DNA from: Poa pratensis
Lineage: Eukaryota; Streptophyta; Magnoliopsida; Poales; Poaceae
Assembly (NCBI GenBank): GCA_947311845.1
Contig: CAMZMU010000096.1
Span: forward strand, 20,250,288-20,314,287
Length of the DNA stretch: 64,000 nt
Direction of reading: 5' to 3'
The position numbers were made by a program, and so were the translations under genes. The notes under the pieces are model-generated. The model was not told the origin of the DNA, made no database searches, and was given only the letters and a program-made list of their open reading frames with translations. Numbering within the stretch: the first letter of the stretch is position 1; each line of letters opens with the position of its first letter. This document shows, piece by piece, positions 46,258-56,508 of this stretch.

Positions 46258-46353
46258 CAATCACATCACCCGCGGTTTTGTCCCATGCCAGCCAGAGTCG
46301 AGGCGCAGACAGCGAGCCCCTTCGTGCGGAAGCCACCTGCGTGCTTATATAAA
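46258..46353 (+). promoter_or_regulatory. Proximal promoter of kinase gene 2 with TATA box
   Basis: TATATAAA at 46346-46353, about 140 bp before the ATG. tcacatcaccc..ggttttgt at 46261-46280 matches the promoter of gene 1. Confidence 0.7.
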
Positions 46354-46494
46354 GGTCAGGCCAGGGAGCTACCATTACCCACTCCAAGAACAAGACGATC
46401 CCCGCCTTCTCTTCTCAGCTTCTCTCCCTCAGCCGATCGAGCTCCCCTGCATTCGCAGCTCCCAAGAGCCCCGAACGAACCTTTCCTGACCTCC

Positions 46495-48510
46495 ATGGCA
46501 CGATCCAGGAACCCATTCTCGTGCTGCATCGGCGGCGGTGGTGCAGTGACGGACGACTACGACGACGACAGGCGCCGAATCCAGCGCAGGGGCAAGGGCA
46601 GCCCGAGGTCGTCAACGTCCTCGAGGATGTCGTTCAGGAGCATCAGCTCGTCGGGGACGCTGTCGCCGGAGGACCTGTCCCTGACGCTGTCCGGCTCCAA
46701 CCTGCACGCCTTCACCTACGCCGAGCTCCGCGCGGCGACGGGCAACTTCTCGCGCGCCAACTACCTCGGCAGCGGTGGGTTCGGCCCGGTGTACAAGGGC
46801 GCCGTCGACGACAAGCTCCGCCCCGGGCTCGCCGCGCAGGCCGTCGCCGTCAAGTACCTCGACCTGGACTGCGGCACGCAGGGCCACAAGGAGTGGCTGG
46901 TGAGTGCGAGGCAGAGTCCTACATAATGGCATGCATCTGGCAATGCATGAGCCTGCTCGATCAGACATCATCAATTTGCATTATGATTGATGAATGGCTA
47001 GCTTACATGAGGCTGTTCTTATAGGCCGAGGTTTTCTTTCTTGGCCAACTGAGGCATAAGAATCTGGTGAAGTTGATCGGGTACTGCTACGAGGACGAGC
47101 ACCGGATGCTGGTGTACGAGTTCATGAGCGCCGGGAGCCTGGAGAACCACCTCTTCAAAAGTGAGTTCTTCACTGCTCTCTGCTGTCAATTGATAATTCT
47201 GAGGATCAGTTTTGCGGTTCTTGATTCTTGAGACCACTAAGATAAAAGTAAAGTGTTAGTTTGGAAATTGGGGCACGCACGGGTGCCATCTGGTCCATTA
47301 GCGATGAGCTGTTCTTGTCCCCTGAAGTTTCTTTTCTTAAAGTCCAGAGGATAGCTGACCTGCTATGTGCCTTCCAAAGGAATAATTATGTCTCTTTTAA
47401 AGTAACATGACTTTAAATATTAGATATTTTGGTCCAAAAAATATATATTTATCCTACCAACTTCTTGGTGCTTGCAAGTTACAGCTCATGGTCAACGTGG
47501 AAGGCGAAACTGACATGAAACATCTTGTTTGCTTTAGGTATTAAAGGCTCTCTCCCATGGATGACAAGGATGAAGATCGCTGTCGGTGCAGCCAAGGGCC
47601 TTGCCTTTCTCCACGACGCCGACACCCCGGTGATCTACCGCGACTTCAAGGCCTCCAACATCTTGCTCGACTCGGTAAGCCACCCGTAACTTTAGACTTC
47701 CAGCTAAGAGAAAAGGTGGTTTTGAAATATCTCTCGTTGGTACAGCTGCACAAATAACTTTACCTTATATCACACTTTGAGCCATTTCCCTTAACGAATA
47801 TGCAATGTCTGATATTTCAGGATTTCAACACCAAGTTGTCCGACTTTGGGCTGGCCAAGGATGGGCCCCAGGGCGACGAGACACACGTGACAACACGTGT
47901 CATGGGAACACACGGTTATGCAGCGCCAGAGTACATCATGACGGGCCATTTGACCGCCAAGAGCGATGTATATAGTTTTGGTGTGGTGCTCCTAGAGCTC
48001 CTTTCCGGGCTGCAATCAGTGGACCGTAAGCGGCGGCCAAGGGAGCAGAACCTTGTGGACTGGGCTAGGCCATACCTCAAGCACTCTGACAGACTGTACA
48101 AGGTCATGGACCCAGCTTTCGAATGCCAATACTCATGCAAAGGTGCTGAGGTGGCAGCATTGGTGGCATACAAGTGTCTCAGTCAGAACCCAAAATCTAG
48201 GCCCACTATGAGGGAGGTGGTCAAAGCCCTCGAGCCCGTGCTTGGCATGGAAGACTTCTTTCCTATGGGCCCTTTTGTGTTCACAGTTATTGTGGAGGAC
48301 GACAAGGTGGTGGACATGAAGGTGGAGGTCGAGGAGAAGCACCTGCACAATCGCCAGAACCACGAAGACAGGCACAGGCAGAAGTACCCTGACTCAGCGA
48401 TCCATACCGGCATTGTGCTCCATGGCAGCGACGGGCTAACTGCCAGGTACACCGGTGCACAGCGGCGGCAACAAAGGTCATTGAGCTACCACCGGGAGAG
48501 GGGGGCATAG
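46495..48510 (+). CDS. RIPK-like receptor-like cytoplasmic kinase 2 (RLCK-VII type)
   Basis: Predicted 455-aa Ser/Thr kinase, paralogue of the gene at 17716. Exons 46495-46899, 47025-47160, 47538-47674 and 47821-48510; introns are 125, 377 and 146 bp with GT-AG borders. Exons 2, 3 and 4 have the same lengths (136, 137 and 690 bp) as in the paralogue, and exon 1 is 12 bp longer. Landmarks: Gly-rich loop GSGGFG (92-97), Lys120, YRDFKASN with Asp216, DFG 234-236, AAPEY. The N-terminus [11 protein letters not shown] has a Cys pair but no Gly2. The Ser/Arg-rich region before the domain and the basic C-terminal tail are shared. It keeps SLENHLFK where gene 1 has SLEKRLFK. Role inferred as for gene 1; both look intact. 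Confidence 0.92.
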
Positions 48511-49121
48511 GACTAGGGCCAGTAGGGTAGGGAAGTGAGTAGGACAAAATGGTGTGTATGTCCATACTATAAAGATGTGATAAAATTGTCATATCGGTTT
48601 GTTTCAGATTAGGGAATGTCTTTCTTTTCTTCTTGATAGTGACAATGTGTGTTAGATAATATAGGGATGCAATAGTGTGATAAAAGGCTGGTATTGGTTT
48701 TGACAAGGATTGTTGTTCATAGCTGTTGTGCATAAATGAATGATCTAGTTGAAAAGGATGTCCAATTGCTTCTTTCACTTCGCACTTCTAAAAATGTTGG
48801 TCCAGTATTGTCAATTTTTCGCAAGTGAAGTGCGAACATAAATATTGACATTCACAGCTTTAGGGAGAATAATGCGACATGAAACTACAGTACCACAAGT
48901 TGATGTTGATGGTGGCGGGTGATACTGGCAAGCTGGACTGAAGACATGTTATATCAGTAAATATGAATGCCGGGGGACAGAGGCAAGAACAAGTCACCTA
49001 AAGAACTGAAGGTTGACACGAAAGGATTAAGGTAAAGTCAACATCAGCTGTGCAATATGAAGCTTTAAATGTGAACCTGTTCACAGAAGAATGTTTGAAA
49101 AGCTAGCTACTGGATAGGAGA
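48511..49121. other. 3' flank of kinase gene 2
   Basis: Presumed 3'UTR and intergenic DNA. The phrase tctttcttttcttcttgata...ttagat resembles the 3' flank of gene 1 near 20150-20195. Nothing else recognised. Confidence 0.4.
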
Positions 49122-49159
49122 TTAACTAAAAATGTATATTTGTGTAAATTTGGTCTTAC

Positions 49160-52100
49160 CCGTCCAGCTGAGAAATAAGATAGCCCAAAAGGAATGTAGC
49201 CACCAGAATTGAGGGTTTTGATGCATCTGTGCACAACATATACAGAAATTATCAGTAATTGATAGGAGTAAATCCTGCGGGTCTATCGATCTTAATGAAT
49301 CATATGTGCAAAAACTATAATTGAGAAGCCTGTGGGTTACAAAAAACTGCAAACAAAACTAAAGGGTTCCTTCAGAGCACCAACATCAGAGCATGTGGAA
49401 ACCAAGACCAAGGGAAAAATTCTTAAACCTATATAGCGCTCATATACAGTATCATTTATTGAATATCATGTTTCTGCTCTAACCAGGAAGATCGAGAGGA
49501 AATTAGGGATGAAATCTACAAGAGTCACGCACAATCCCTGGTGTACTTATTATACCAAGCTCCATGACAGTTGGCATTCCTTCTTTTATTCTTCAGGTAA
49601 CATGTAAAATATGACATAACAGAATGACGTGAAAGATTAAAAGTGTACACCAGACAATGAATCAATGATGTCATCAGATGCCCCATCTAATAAAATATGA
49701 CAAATGTGGAAAGCAATAGGAATCGAACAACAGTTGATTGCACAAGGATGATTCAGCAAGTTACAATGAAAGTTGTGACCACAATACAATCAGCAATTTT
49801 TCTTTAAAGAGCAACTGATGAGGCTAGCCAGGCTCAGAACTGGGTCATAAAACAGAGGATTAGAAATGCATTACAAGTAAACAATTGGTTCATTCATTAC
49901 ATCATGACCATGGGTAGGACTTACAATACACTGGGTTTTCTGCCCATAGTTAAGCATGGTTCAATAAGAACAGATGTGGTTTCTTCTCTGACAAAATAGC
50001 TTAACCCAGAAAGATGTGGCTACTGAAGGGGCGGTCCAATCTTTAAATAATAACTTAGGCATATGTGTAAGATAATACGAGTATGATAAGTATCTAAGTT
50101 CTGTTGGGCCGATGGAGGTAGTTTCTGTTTTAGTTCTGGAGTTTATGTATGTCGCTCTTTCTGGACTGAGGTGAATAAGGTTGTAATAAGGGATTGCTGA
50201 ACCCTGCTGCGTTGTGCGGATTTTCTTAATGGAAAGCTGGGGGCTATGCCCTATATTAAAAAAAAGGTATCTAAGTTGGAGCTTATACATATCTACTTAT
50301 GATAATACTGGAAATGTGATAGAGTGAAGCACAAAGCAGTTGTACATGCTTATTTTGTCCAAACTGACATGTTTGACTGATGAGAACACATGTAGAACAT
50401 CACAGTTCATACAGAGTACATACTGTCTTACAATGTACGTGGAGTCAACTTTTCTATTGTACCCAGTAACTTAAATGCATGAGGCACGTTCCATACCAGA
50501 AAGAACAATAACTGTGGCTCTATTAGCCATCGTCTACAGCACAAGCAATATTAGTTCTGATAGCCTTTTTGTACTTCTAATACATTTCTGCAACACCGAG
50601 ACAGAACAATGGTATAAGGTTGGAATCTTGAATGCTAGTCATCTATGCAGCATTACAATTCTAAAGCAGCACCACCTTTCTTAAAGTTGAGAGCTCATAT
50701 ATGGTTACACTGTATAAGGAACGACAATATTATTATGTGTTGGTCCTTGAAGTTTTACTTAGGTAATAGGAAAAACAAAAGGTCTTTACAGTTTTTTGCA
50801 CCATCGCATATTAACTAAGAAAAATTGTACCTCTGAGCCATTGGAATTTGAGGCTCCATTCCCCTCAAACATGTGAGAATTCATACAAAAGTCAGCCCAA
50901 CGATATTCCAAGATACATGGATTAGCTGTTCGGGAAAGACAGAATGCATTAGCCACCAACTGATATCACAAAAAGATTTACTCCACACACACACACACAC
51001 ACACACACATACATACAAGCAACGCCTTTTAGCAACTGGCCACAGCCAGTACAGACAAGAGGTGACCAAATTTGGGTGTAGCAGAAGTTCATCTTAATAT
51101 ATTGGTAACAATTCCCGCCTAGTGGGCACCTGAATTCTCCATTTCTCCAACTGACCTGTCTTAGTTCAAACAAAACTTCCTTTCCGAGCTACAAACATTA
51201 AGGTAAATGCACTAAGGAAAAAGGCAAACTATAAGAGAACACCTTTTCTTCATTAACTCCAAAGTTTCACTACAAAAAGTATATTTCAATAATACTCCCC
51301 TTGCTTATTATATTACTCAATTTCATTACAATGCTAGTCATCAAGTAATTCACATTGCCACCTCACCACTTACATTTTACTACTACGCTGTGATGGCAAA
51401 CTTCAAATTACCTCAGATAATTGATATACAAATTTAAATATTTGGAAGTTAGGTAAGTTGTTTTCTGAAGGACTGAATAATATCACATTGCAGAACAAGA
51501 CTCTATTTTAAAATATCAGAGACACGTAAGGAGATCTGTATCCTCGAGTACCAATGTGAACTGATAATGACCCCTTGTAAGGCATATATTTAATAATTAC
51601 AGTATCAATACTGAATGCGGACACAAAATTATACAATTTGTAATGTTTGAAATAGAAACAAACTGAAAAACAAATATACAGGGAATCAGCTTCACATGCA
51701 ATGATTTGCTTGCACTTAGTTTTTTTTAATGGGATTCTTTGCTTATTCTGCTAGCTCCAAAGTAACCCTGACTGGCAAATAACCAGGCAATTCATTTTCG
51801 ACTGCTGTGCCAAATTGAAACAGACATCACAATGTTGTTGTTAACACCAACTAAATTTGGTTTGAGATAATACTTGAACATATTTGGGTGTCCAAGAGAT
51901 GGCAAGCAAACAAATCAAAATATTAAGCACTCCAATGAAGAAACTTCTATTACCAATTTCTGGGTATATTTGTTTTACGAAATGTACAGCAGTAGTATAA
52001 CAGTATAACCGACGCAGCATCTACACCAGAGGAACAACATACCCGAAGGTGAACCTGATTCAGCCATAAGCCGATCTGTACTTCTAGGAAGCTCCCCAGG

Positions 52101-52549
52101 CACCCTGAAGGCACCACGTGACCCCTACCCCGACGGTGACGGCGATCGTCGCGGCGGGTGGGTGGGGGACGGGGCGCGGCGAAGGAGCGGACGAGATGGA
52201 TCATACCGTGGAAGCAGGAGGCGAGGAGCAGGACCGTGACGGCGACGCCGGACGCGGGCAGGCAGAACTCCGCGGCGACCACGAAGGGCTCTACGAACCA
52301 CGCCGCCGCCTTCTAAACGGCGAAGGAGCAGAGGAATGCGAGGTGGATGAGGCGCAATCTGCCGCCAGTGGCGGCGGCTGCTGATAGAGGCGGATGCGGC
52401 TGTGGCGCCGGGGGATGGGTATCATCGGGGAAGCGGGCGGCTCCTGCCGACGCATCGTCACGGGCGCCGGCGGCAGGTTTTCGAAGGATTGAGCTTTGGG
52501 TTTGATGATAATTGTAGCGCGAGCACTGGAAAATGTGTCGATTATTCCC
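49160..52549 (-). CDS. Unrecognised multi-exon gene, probable membrane protein, possibly defective
   Basis: Splice-bounded minus-strand segments: exon 1 from ATG 52549 or downstream to 52207; 52104-52043 (GCLGSFLEVQIGLWLNQ); 51188-51156 (LGKEVLFELRQ); 50959-50831 (43 codons, LVANAFCLSRTANPCILEYR onward); 50533-50497 (RWLIEPQLLFFL); 49226-49160. Each has AG before and GT after. Exon 1 encodes a hydrophobic helix (LPASGVAVTVLLLASCF). However, exon 1 carries a 38-bp insertion relative to its duplicate near 53800 and an in-frame TAG after it, so this copy may be inactive or begin differently. Phases between some exons do not match, so further exons must be missing from this list. A stop-terminated segment at 51846-51766 (ENELPGYLPVRVTLELAE) might belong to it. 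No family recognised. Confidence 0.35.
50984..51009. repeat. (CA)n microsatellite
   Basis: About 13 CA units followed by tacata repeats. Confidence 0.95.
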
Positions 52550-53163
52550 ATCTCTGCGGTTGGATTGCGATTGGCGAAGTCGACGAAGTCGCAGTCAGTG
52601 CATAAAGACTGGCAGAGTGAGACTCGCTGGCCGCTGCTAGTTTCCCCTTGAGAACTGAAGGCAGAACATTGGCGAACTCGATTATTTTGGCTCGCTGCAT
52701 CTCAAAGCGTCCCCAAGCAAACAAACAGTGGAAGCTCTGGAGAAGTATCTATGATTCCATGACAGAACATTGGCAGCGCGTGACGCGGTGAATGTGGTCA
52801 AAATCAACGACCGCAAACCATCTGGTTTCTGAAATATCAAAGCATGGAAAATAAATACATTCATGTTCCTCCAATCAGATGCATAACTTGGCTATAGGTA
52901 CTTCATTTCGTCATCAGAGTCCGGAAGGATAGTTATTTCTTTACAAGTGAAACACCATATATCAAAGTCCGAACGAACCCAGAAGGCCTACACACATCTA
53001 ACAAGCACAAGAACAGCTACCAAAAGAAAGGGGTCTACTTCTAACACAGACACCCGCCAGCACAGCACGGGTTACCGCACCGGGCGCATCGACATCCCTC
53101 TGTACAGTTTTTGCACGACCAAACGCACCCGCAGGAACATTCGGGGCACGAAGGCTTTGGATA
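51952..53163. repeat. Tandem segmental duplication, copy 1 (gene fragment plus DEP1 3' end)
   Basis: Contains exons 1-2 of the unrecognised gene (51952-52680) joined to a copy of the DEP1 3' end (52680-53163). The second copy starts at 53164 with the same phrase taccaatttctgggtata and runs, with insertions, to about 56640. Confidence 0.85.
53041..53163 (-). pseudogene. Duplicated C-terminal end of DEP1 last exon
   Basis: The segment encodes the last 39 or so residues of DEP1 ([16 protein letters not shown] onward) and its stop, and is identical to 56509-56631. It lacks all upstream exons. It is in frame with 53379-53164, giving a 112-aa chimeric ORF (53379-53041). Confidence 0.9.
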
Positions 53164-53934
53164 GCTACCAATTTCTGGGTATACTTGTGCTTTACAGAAT
53201 GTACAGCAGCAGTATAACTGTATAACAGACACAGCACCTACACCAGAGGAACAACATACCCGAAGGTGAATCTGATTCTCCCATAAGCCGATCTGTACTC
53301 TTTTTTTTTCGAAACACAGTACAACGTTGACGCTCACATATACGCGCATACACTCACCCCTATGAATGCACACACGCACACCCTGCCTCTATGAGCACCT
53401 CTGAGAGACTGAGCCGGCGAATCGGGTCTTGAAATTGACGAAGTCACCACGGACGCCTCGCTATCGACGGGAACGTCGCCTCCCACTGAAAAATATTCCG
53501 ATTTAAATGAGAAACATCACCGTCAAACCTGGGGCAACCACCCTACTAACCATCTTGCTACAGGCAAGTTCTCAGCCGATCTGGGGAGCTCCCCAGGCAC
53601 CCTGAAGGCACGACGCGACCCCTGCCGCGGCGGTGGTGTGAGGGGGACGGGGCGCAGCGAAGGAGTGGACGGTGTGGATCATACCGTGGAAGCAGGCGGC
53701 GAGGAGCAGGACCGTGACGGCGACGGCGGACGCGGGCAGGCGGAACTCCGGGGCGACCACGAACCACGTCGCCGCCGTCGACACGGCGAGGCAGAGGATT
53801 GCGAGATGGGTGAGGCGGATGCGGCTGGGGCACCGGGGGATGGGCGTCGGCGGGGGAGTGTGGGCGGTGGCGGCGGGTTTTCGAAGGATTAAGCCCTGGG
53901 TTTGATGATGGTTGTAGCGGCAGGCCGGCAGCAC
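53164..53934 (-). pseudogene. Second copy of the unrecognised gene's 5' part, disrupted
   Basis: Exon 1 is open here (RLTHLAILCLAVSTAATWFV and a second hydrophobic stretch LPASAVAVTVLLLAACFHG, ending at 53692 or so with a GT donor), but no ATG precedes it in frame. Exon 2 is split by a SINE (53296-53573) that introduces a stop. So the copy is broken. It retains the same intron 1 donor and exon 2 acceptor as the other copy. Confidence 0.7.
53296..53573 (-). mobile_element. tRNA-derived SINE (minus strand)
   Basis: T-run at 53300-53309 marks the tail. On the minus strand, the other end reads gcaagatggttagtagggtgg (A-box-like) and ccaggtttgacgg (degenerate B box). The flanks agccgatctg occur at 53286-53295 and 53574-53583. 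The central part (ctctgagagactgagccggc, tgaaattgacgaagtcacca) is a very common Triticeae SINE body. Confidence 0.8.
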
Positions 53935-54114
53935 TGGAAAATGTGCGGATTATTCCCTTCTCTGCGGTTGTATTGAGATTGGCTGAAAAGTGTTTCCCGT
54001 TTCACGTCGCACGGCCGGTGGCACCGTCGCAGTCACTTGAGTTCATGGTTCATTGGCTCCGCGGTAAAGGGCAGCATCACGAATTTCTGCATACATCGAC
54101 TGACTCGTCCGGAA

Positions 54115-54480
54115 AGTCATTTTGGCTCAGGAGTGCTCCCTTTATTTAAAAAAAAATCAAAAATCATATTATAACTTACAAAGAAATCAGAAGAAAATCT
54201 TGTATGTTATCAATGATATATCTCACAAATGTTTAAAATCACGATTTGAAATACTCTATATTCTGAGCTATACAAAAATAATAAAATATTTTATATTTTA
54301 GAGATTTGGAATACTCTATATTCTGGGCGCGAAAACGATAAAATGTTGTATATTTTGGAGATTTGAAAGTGTCATATTTAGATCACACATTTGTCATTTT
54401 TTGTGTAGCTTAAGATATAAATATTTCAAATTGAGATTTACACTTTGTAGGATACCTTATTGACAACATGCCGATTTGTT
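54115..54480. repeat. AT-rich dispersed repeat, copy 4
   Basis: Core caatgatatatctcacaaat (54211-54230). It has an internal duplication of ggaatactctatattctg. Confidence 0.65.
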
Positions 54481-54483
54481 TAA

Positions 54484-55780
54484 GTATCTGCACCGGCACC
54501 TTCAAAGCACGCCTAAAGGCTTATTGGGGGGTCCGGCCCGCAGAGGCACCCCTAATTTTTCTGGGCTGGACCATTTTTTGTCCGGCACCCCCGAGCCACC
54601 CAAGCTTGAAGGCCTGCTTGGGGGTGTCGGATAACGTCTAGACAAACCCTCCGACAGGGGGGGGGGGGGGGGTTGTCCTAGGCAAGGAGCGGTAGGGGCT
54701 GGGCGCCAAATTCTTCCTCTCATTCTAAATTGCCGCCCATACGGCAAAACACAAAAATTCCCTCCACTTCCGCATTGCCACCGTCGTAGACCTGTCCTTT
54801 CCCAACACGTCGAATGGCCCCCCTCTCGTGGAACCCTCGCGAGCAGCTCGCGTGGCGGCGTTCATAAAGCGGTCGAAGGAGCTGAAGGAGTGCTTCACGG
54901 CGCTGCAGTTTGCACAGTGGCATTCGTCAGTTGACAAGGCCAACGAGCACACGCGAAGGAAAGGGGGCAGCAGCAAGCCCTCCTCGTCGATTCCTCTGTC
55001 ATCGATGAGTTGGTGAATTTGATCCAAGAGAGCTCCACTATCGTCCCTTCTAGAAGCTCCTCGCCGTCTTCCCCGACCTACTTCAACGACCGATCTATGG
55101 CACCAACGCAGACACATTTCTCCTCCTCACCTGAGGTGGGCGGGAATGACACAGCCGGCCCGAAGAATGTGGTCTTCTCGCCGATTGAGCGTGTCAACCC
55201 AGGTTGAGGCATCGACCTTAACCAAGAAACCGTCTATGCTGACTCGCTGGCGTTACGTAGATCGTGACTCACGATTGGCGGCTCGACCATCACGGCTTCC
55301 CGGCAGCATCTCATCGGTAATGGTGGCGCCAATGTGCTTGACGAAATGCCTGACGTTAGCGAGGTGCGTTTTTTTTTGCATGTGTGCATTGAATGAAGCC
55401 GGTATGAATGTGTGATGTGTGAAGCCGGTATTTTTGTGCATGTGTGATGTCCTAGGAAGAGGCCACGAAAGTCATGGCTCACCTTATCCACGATAGTTAT
55501 TATGGCAACGCCGGCCAGGGCTAGGGCGGGGAGGCGAGCCAGGGCACTGCCGGGGTGGCCGGCCAGGGCTGGAAGAGGAAGTGGAGATTCATGATATTGA
55601 AACTGGCAAGAAACCAAGAAGGTGAAGGTGGGCGGTTCGAGAGGCAAGACGTGGATCGTGGAGGATGAGATTTTGTGTGACCCTTGGATGGCAATAAGTC
55701 AAGACACCATTACCAGCACCCCAAAAGCGAACACAAGTTGGGGGTGTTGGACAGATTTCGGGGTGCCGGTGGAGATGCTC
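54484..55780. mobile_element. Harbinger-like non-autonomous element 3
   Basis: Left end GTATCTGCACCGGCACC and right end (inverse) GAGCATCTCCACCGGCACC, flanked by TAA (54481-54483) and TGA (55781-55783). The subterminal blocks (caagcttgaaggcctgcttg, caagttgggggtgttgga) are GC-rich. The interior has short ORFs, for example 54828-55016 (FIKRSKELKECFTALQFAQW), with no recognised transposase. A G-run (54658-54674) may be an assembly weak point. It resembles element 1 in its GAGCATCTCCA terminus. Confidence 0.65.
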
Positions 55781-55854
55781 TGAGAACAGAAGGCAAGGCC
55801 GAGCGGCTGGTGGATTTTGGCTTGCTGCATCTCAAAACCTTCCAAAGTAAACAA

Positions 55855-56130
55855 ACAGCGAAAATTTCGGAAAATGTTAGTTTTAAAAAATCGAAAAAAA
55901 TATTTACGTGTTTTAAAAAATTTAAACAAATATCATATGTCGCTAATGGTGTATCCCATAAACGTGCAAAAAATCAATTTCAAATACTTTATATTCTGGG
56001 CTACACAAAAATGACAAAATCTACACTATTGGCTACATCTGGAATTTTTTTAAATATTTTAAACTCGCAAATATTGTTTTTGATTTTTATAAAATAACAG
56101 GTTAACCAGATCTCCGGAGCACGAAATCTC
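55855..56130. repeat. AT-rich dispersed repeat, copy 5
   Basis: Core ctaatggtgtatcccataaa (55944-55963). It was inserted between the halves of the DEP1-downstream sequence that are contiguous in the duplicated copy near 52730. Confidence 0.65.
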
Positions 56131-56389
56131 CCCTTTGGAAATCTGGAGAAGTTTCTGTGATTCCATCACAGAACATGGCAGCGGGTAACGCGATGAATGT
56201 GGTCAAAATCAACGACTGCAAACCATCTGAATTCTGAAATGTTAAAGCATGGAACATAAATCTATTCATGTTCCTGTAAATTATACTACCAAAGAAAAAA
56301 GTACATATACTAACATGGTTGACAACGTGCAATCACAAAGCATAACTTGGCTATAGGTACTTCATTTCTTCATTTCGTCATTAGGATCC

Positions 56390-56508
56390 GGAAGGATAGC
56401 TATTTCTTTACAAGTGAAACACCATATATCAAAGTCTGAACGAACCCACAAGGCCTAGACACATCTAAACAAGCACAAGAATAGCTACCAAAAGAAAGGG
56501 GTCTACTT
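56390..56508 (-). other. DEP1 presumed 3'UTR
   Basis: Downstream of the stop; conserved with about 5 substitutions and one indel in the duplicated copy (52926-53040). No canonical AATAAA was identified. Confidence 0.5.

Noticed and set aside
53296..53573. CRISPR- or tRNA-like small repeats
   Set aside because: The repeated motifs are part of a tRNA-derived SINE body; a CRISPR array is not expected in a plant nuclear genome.
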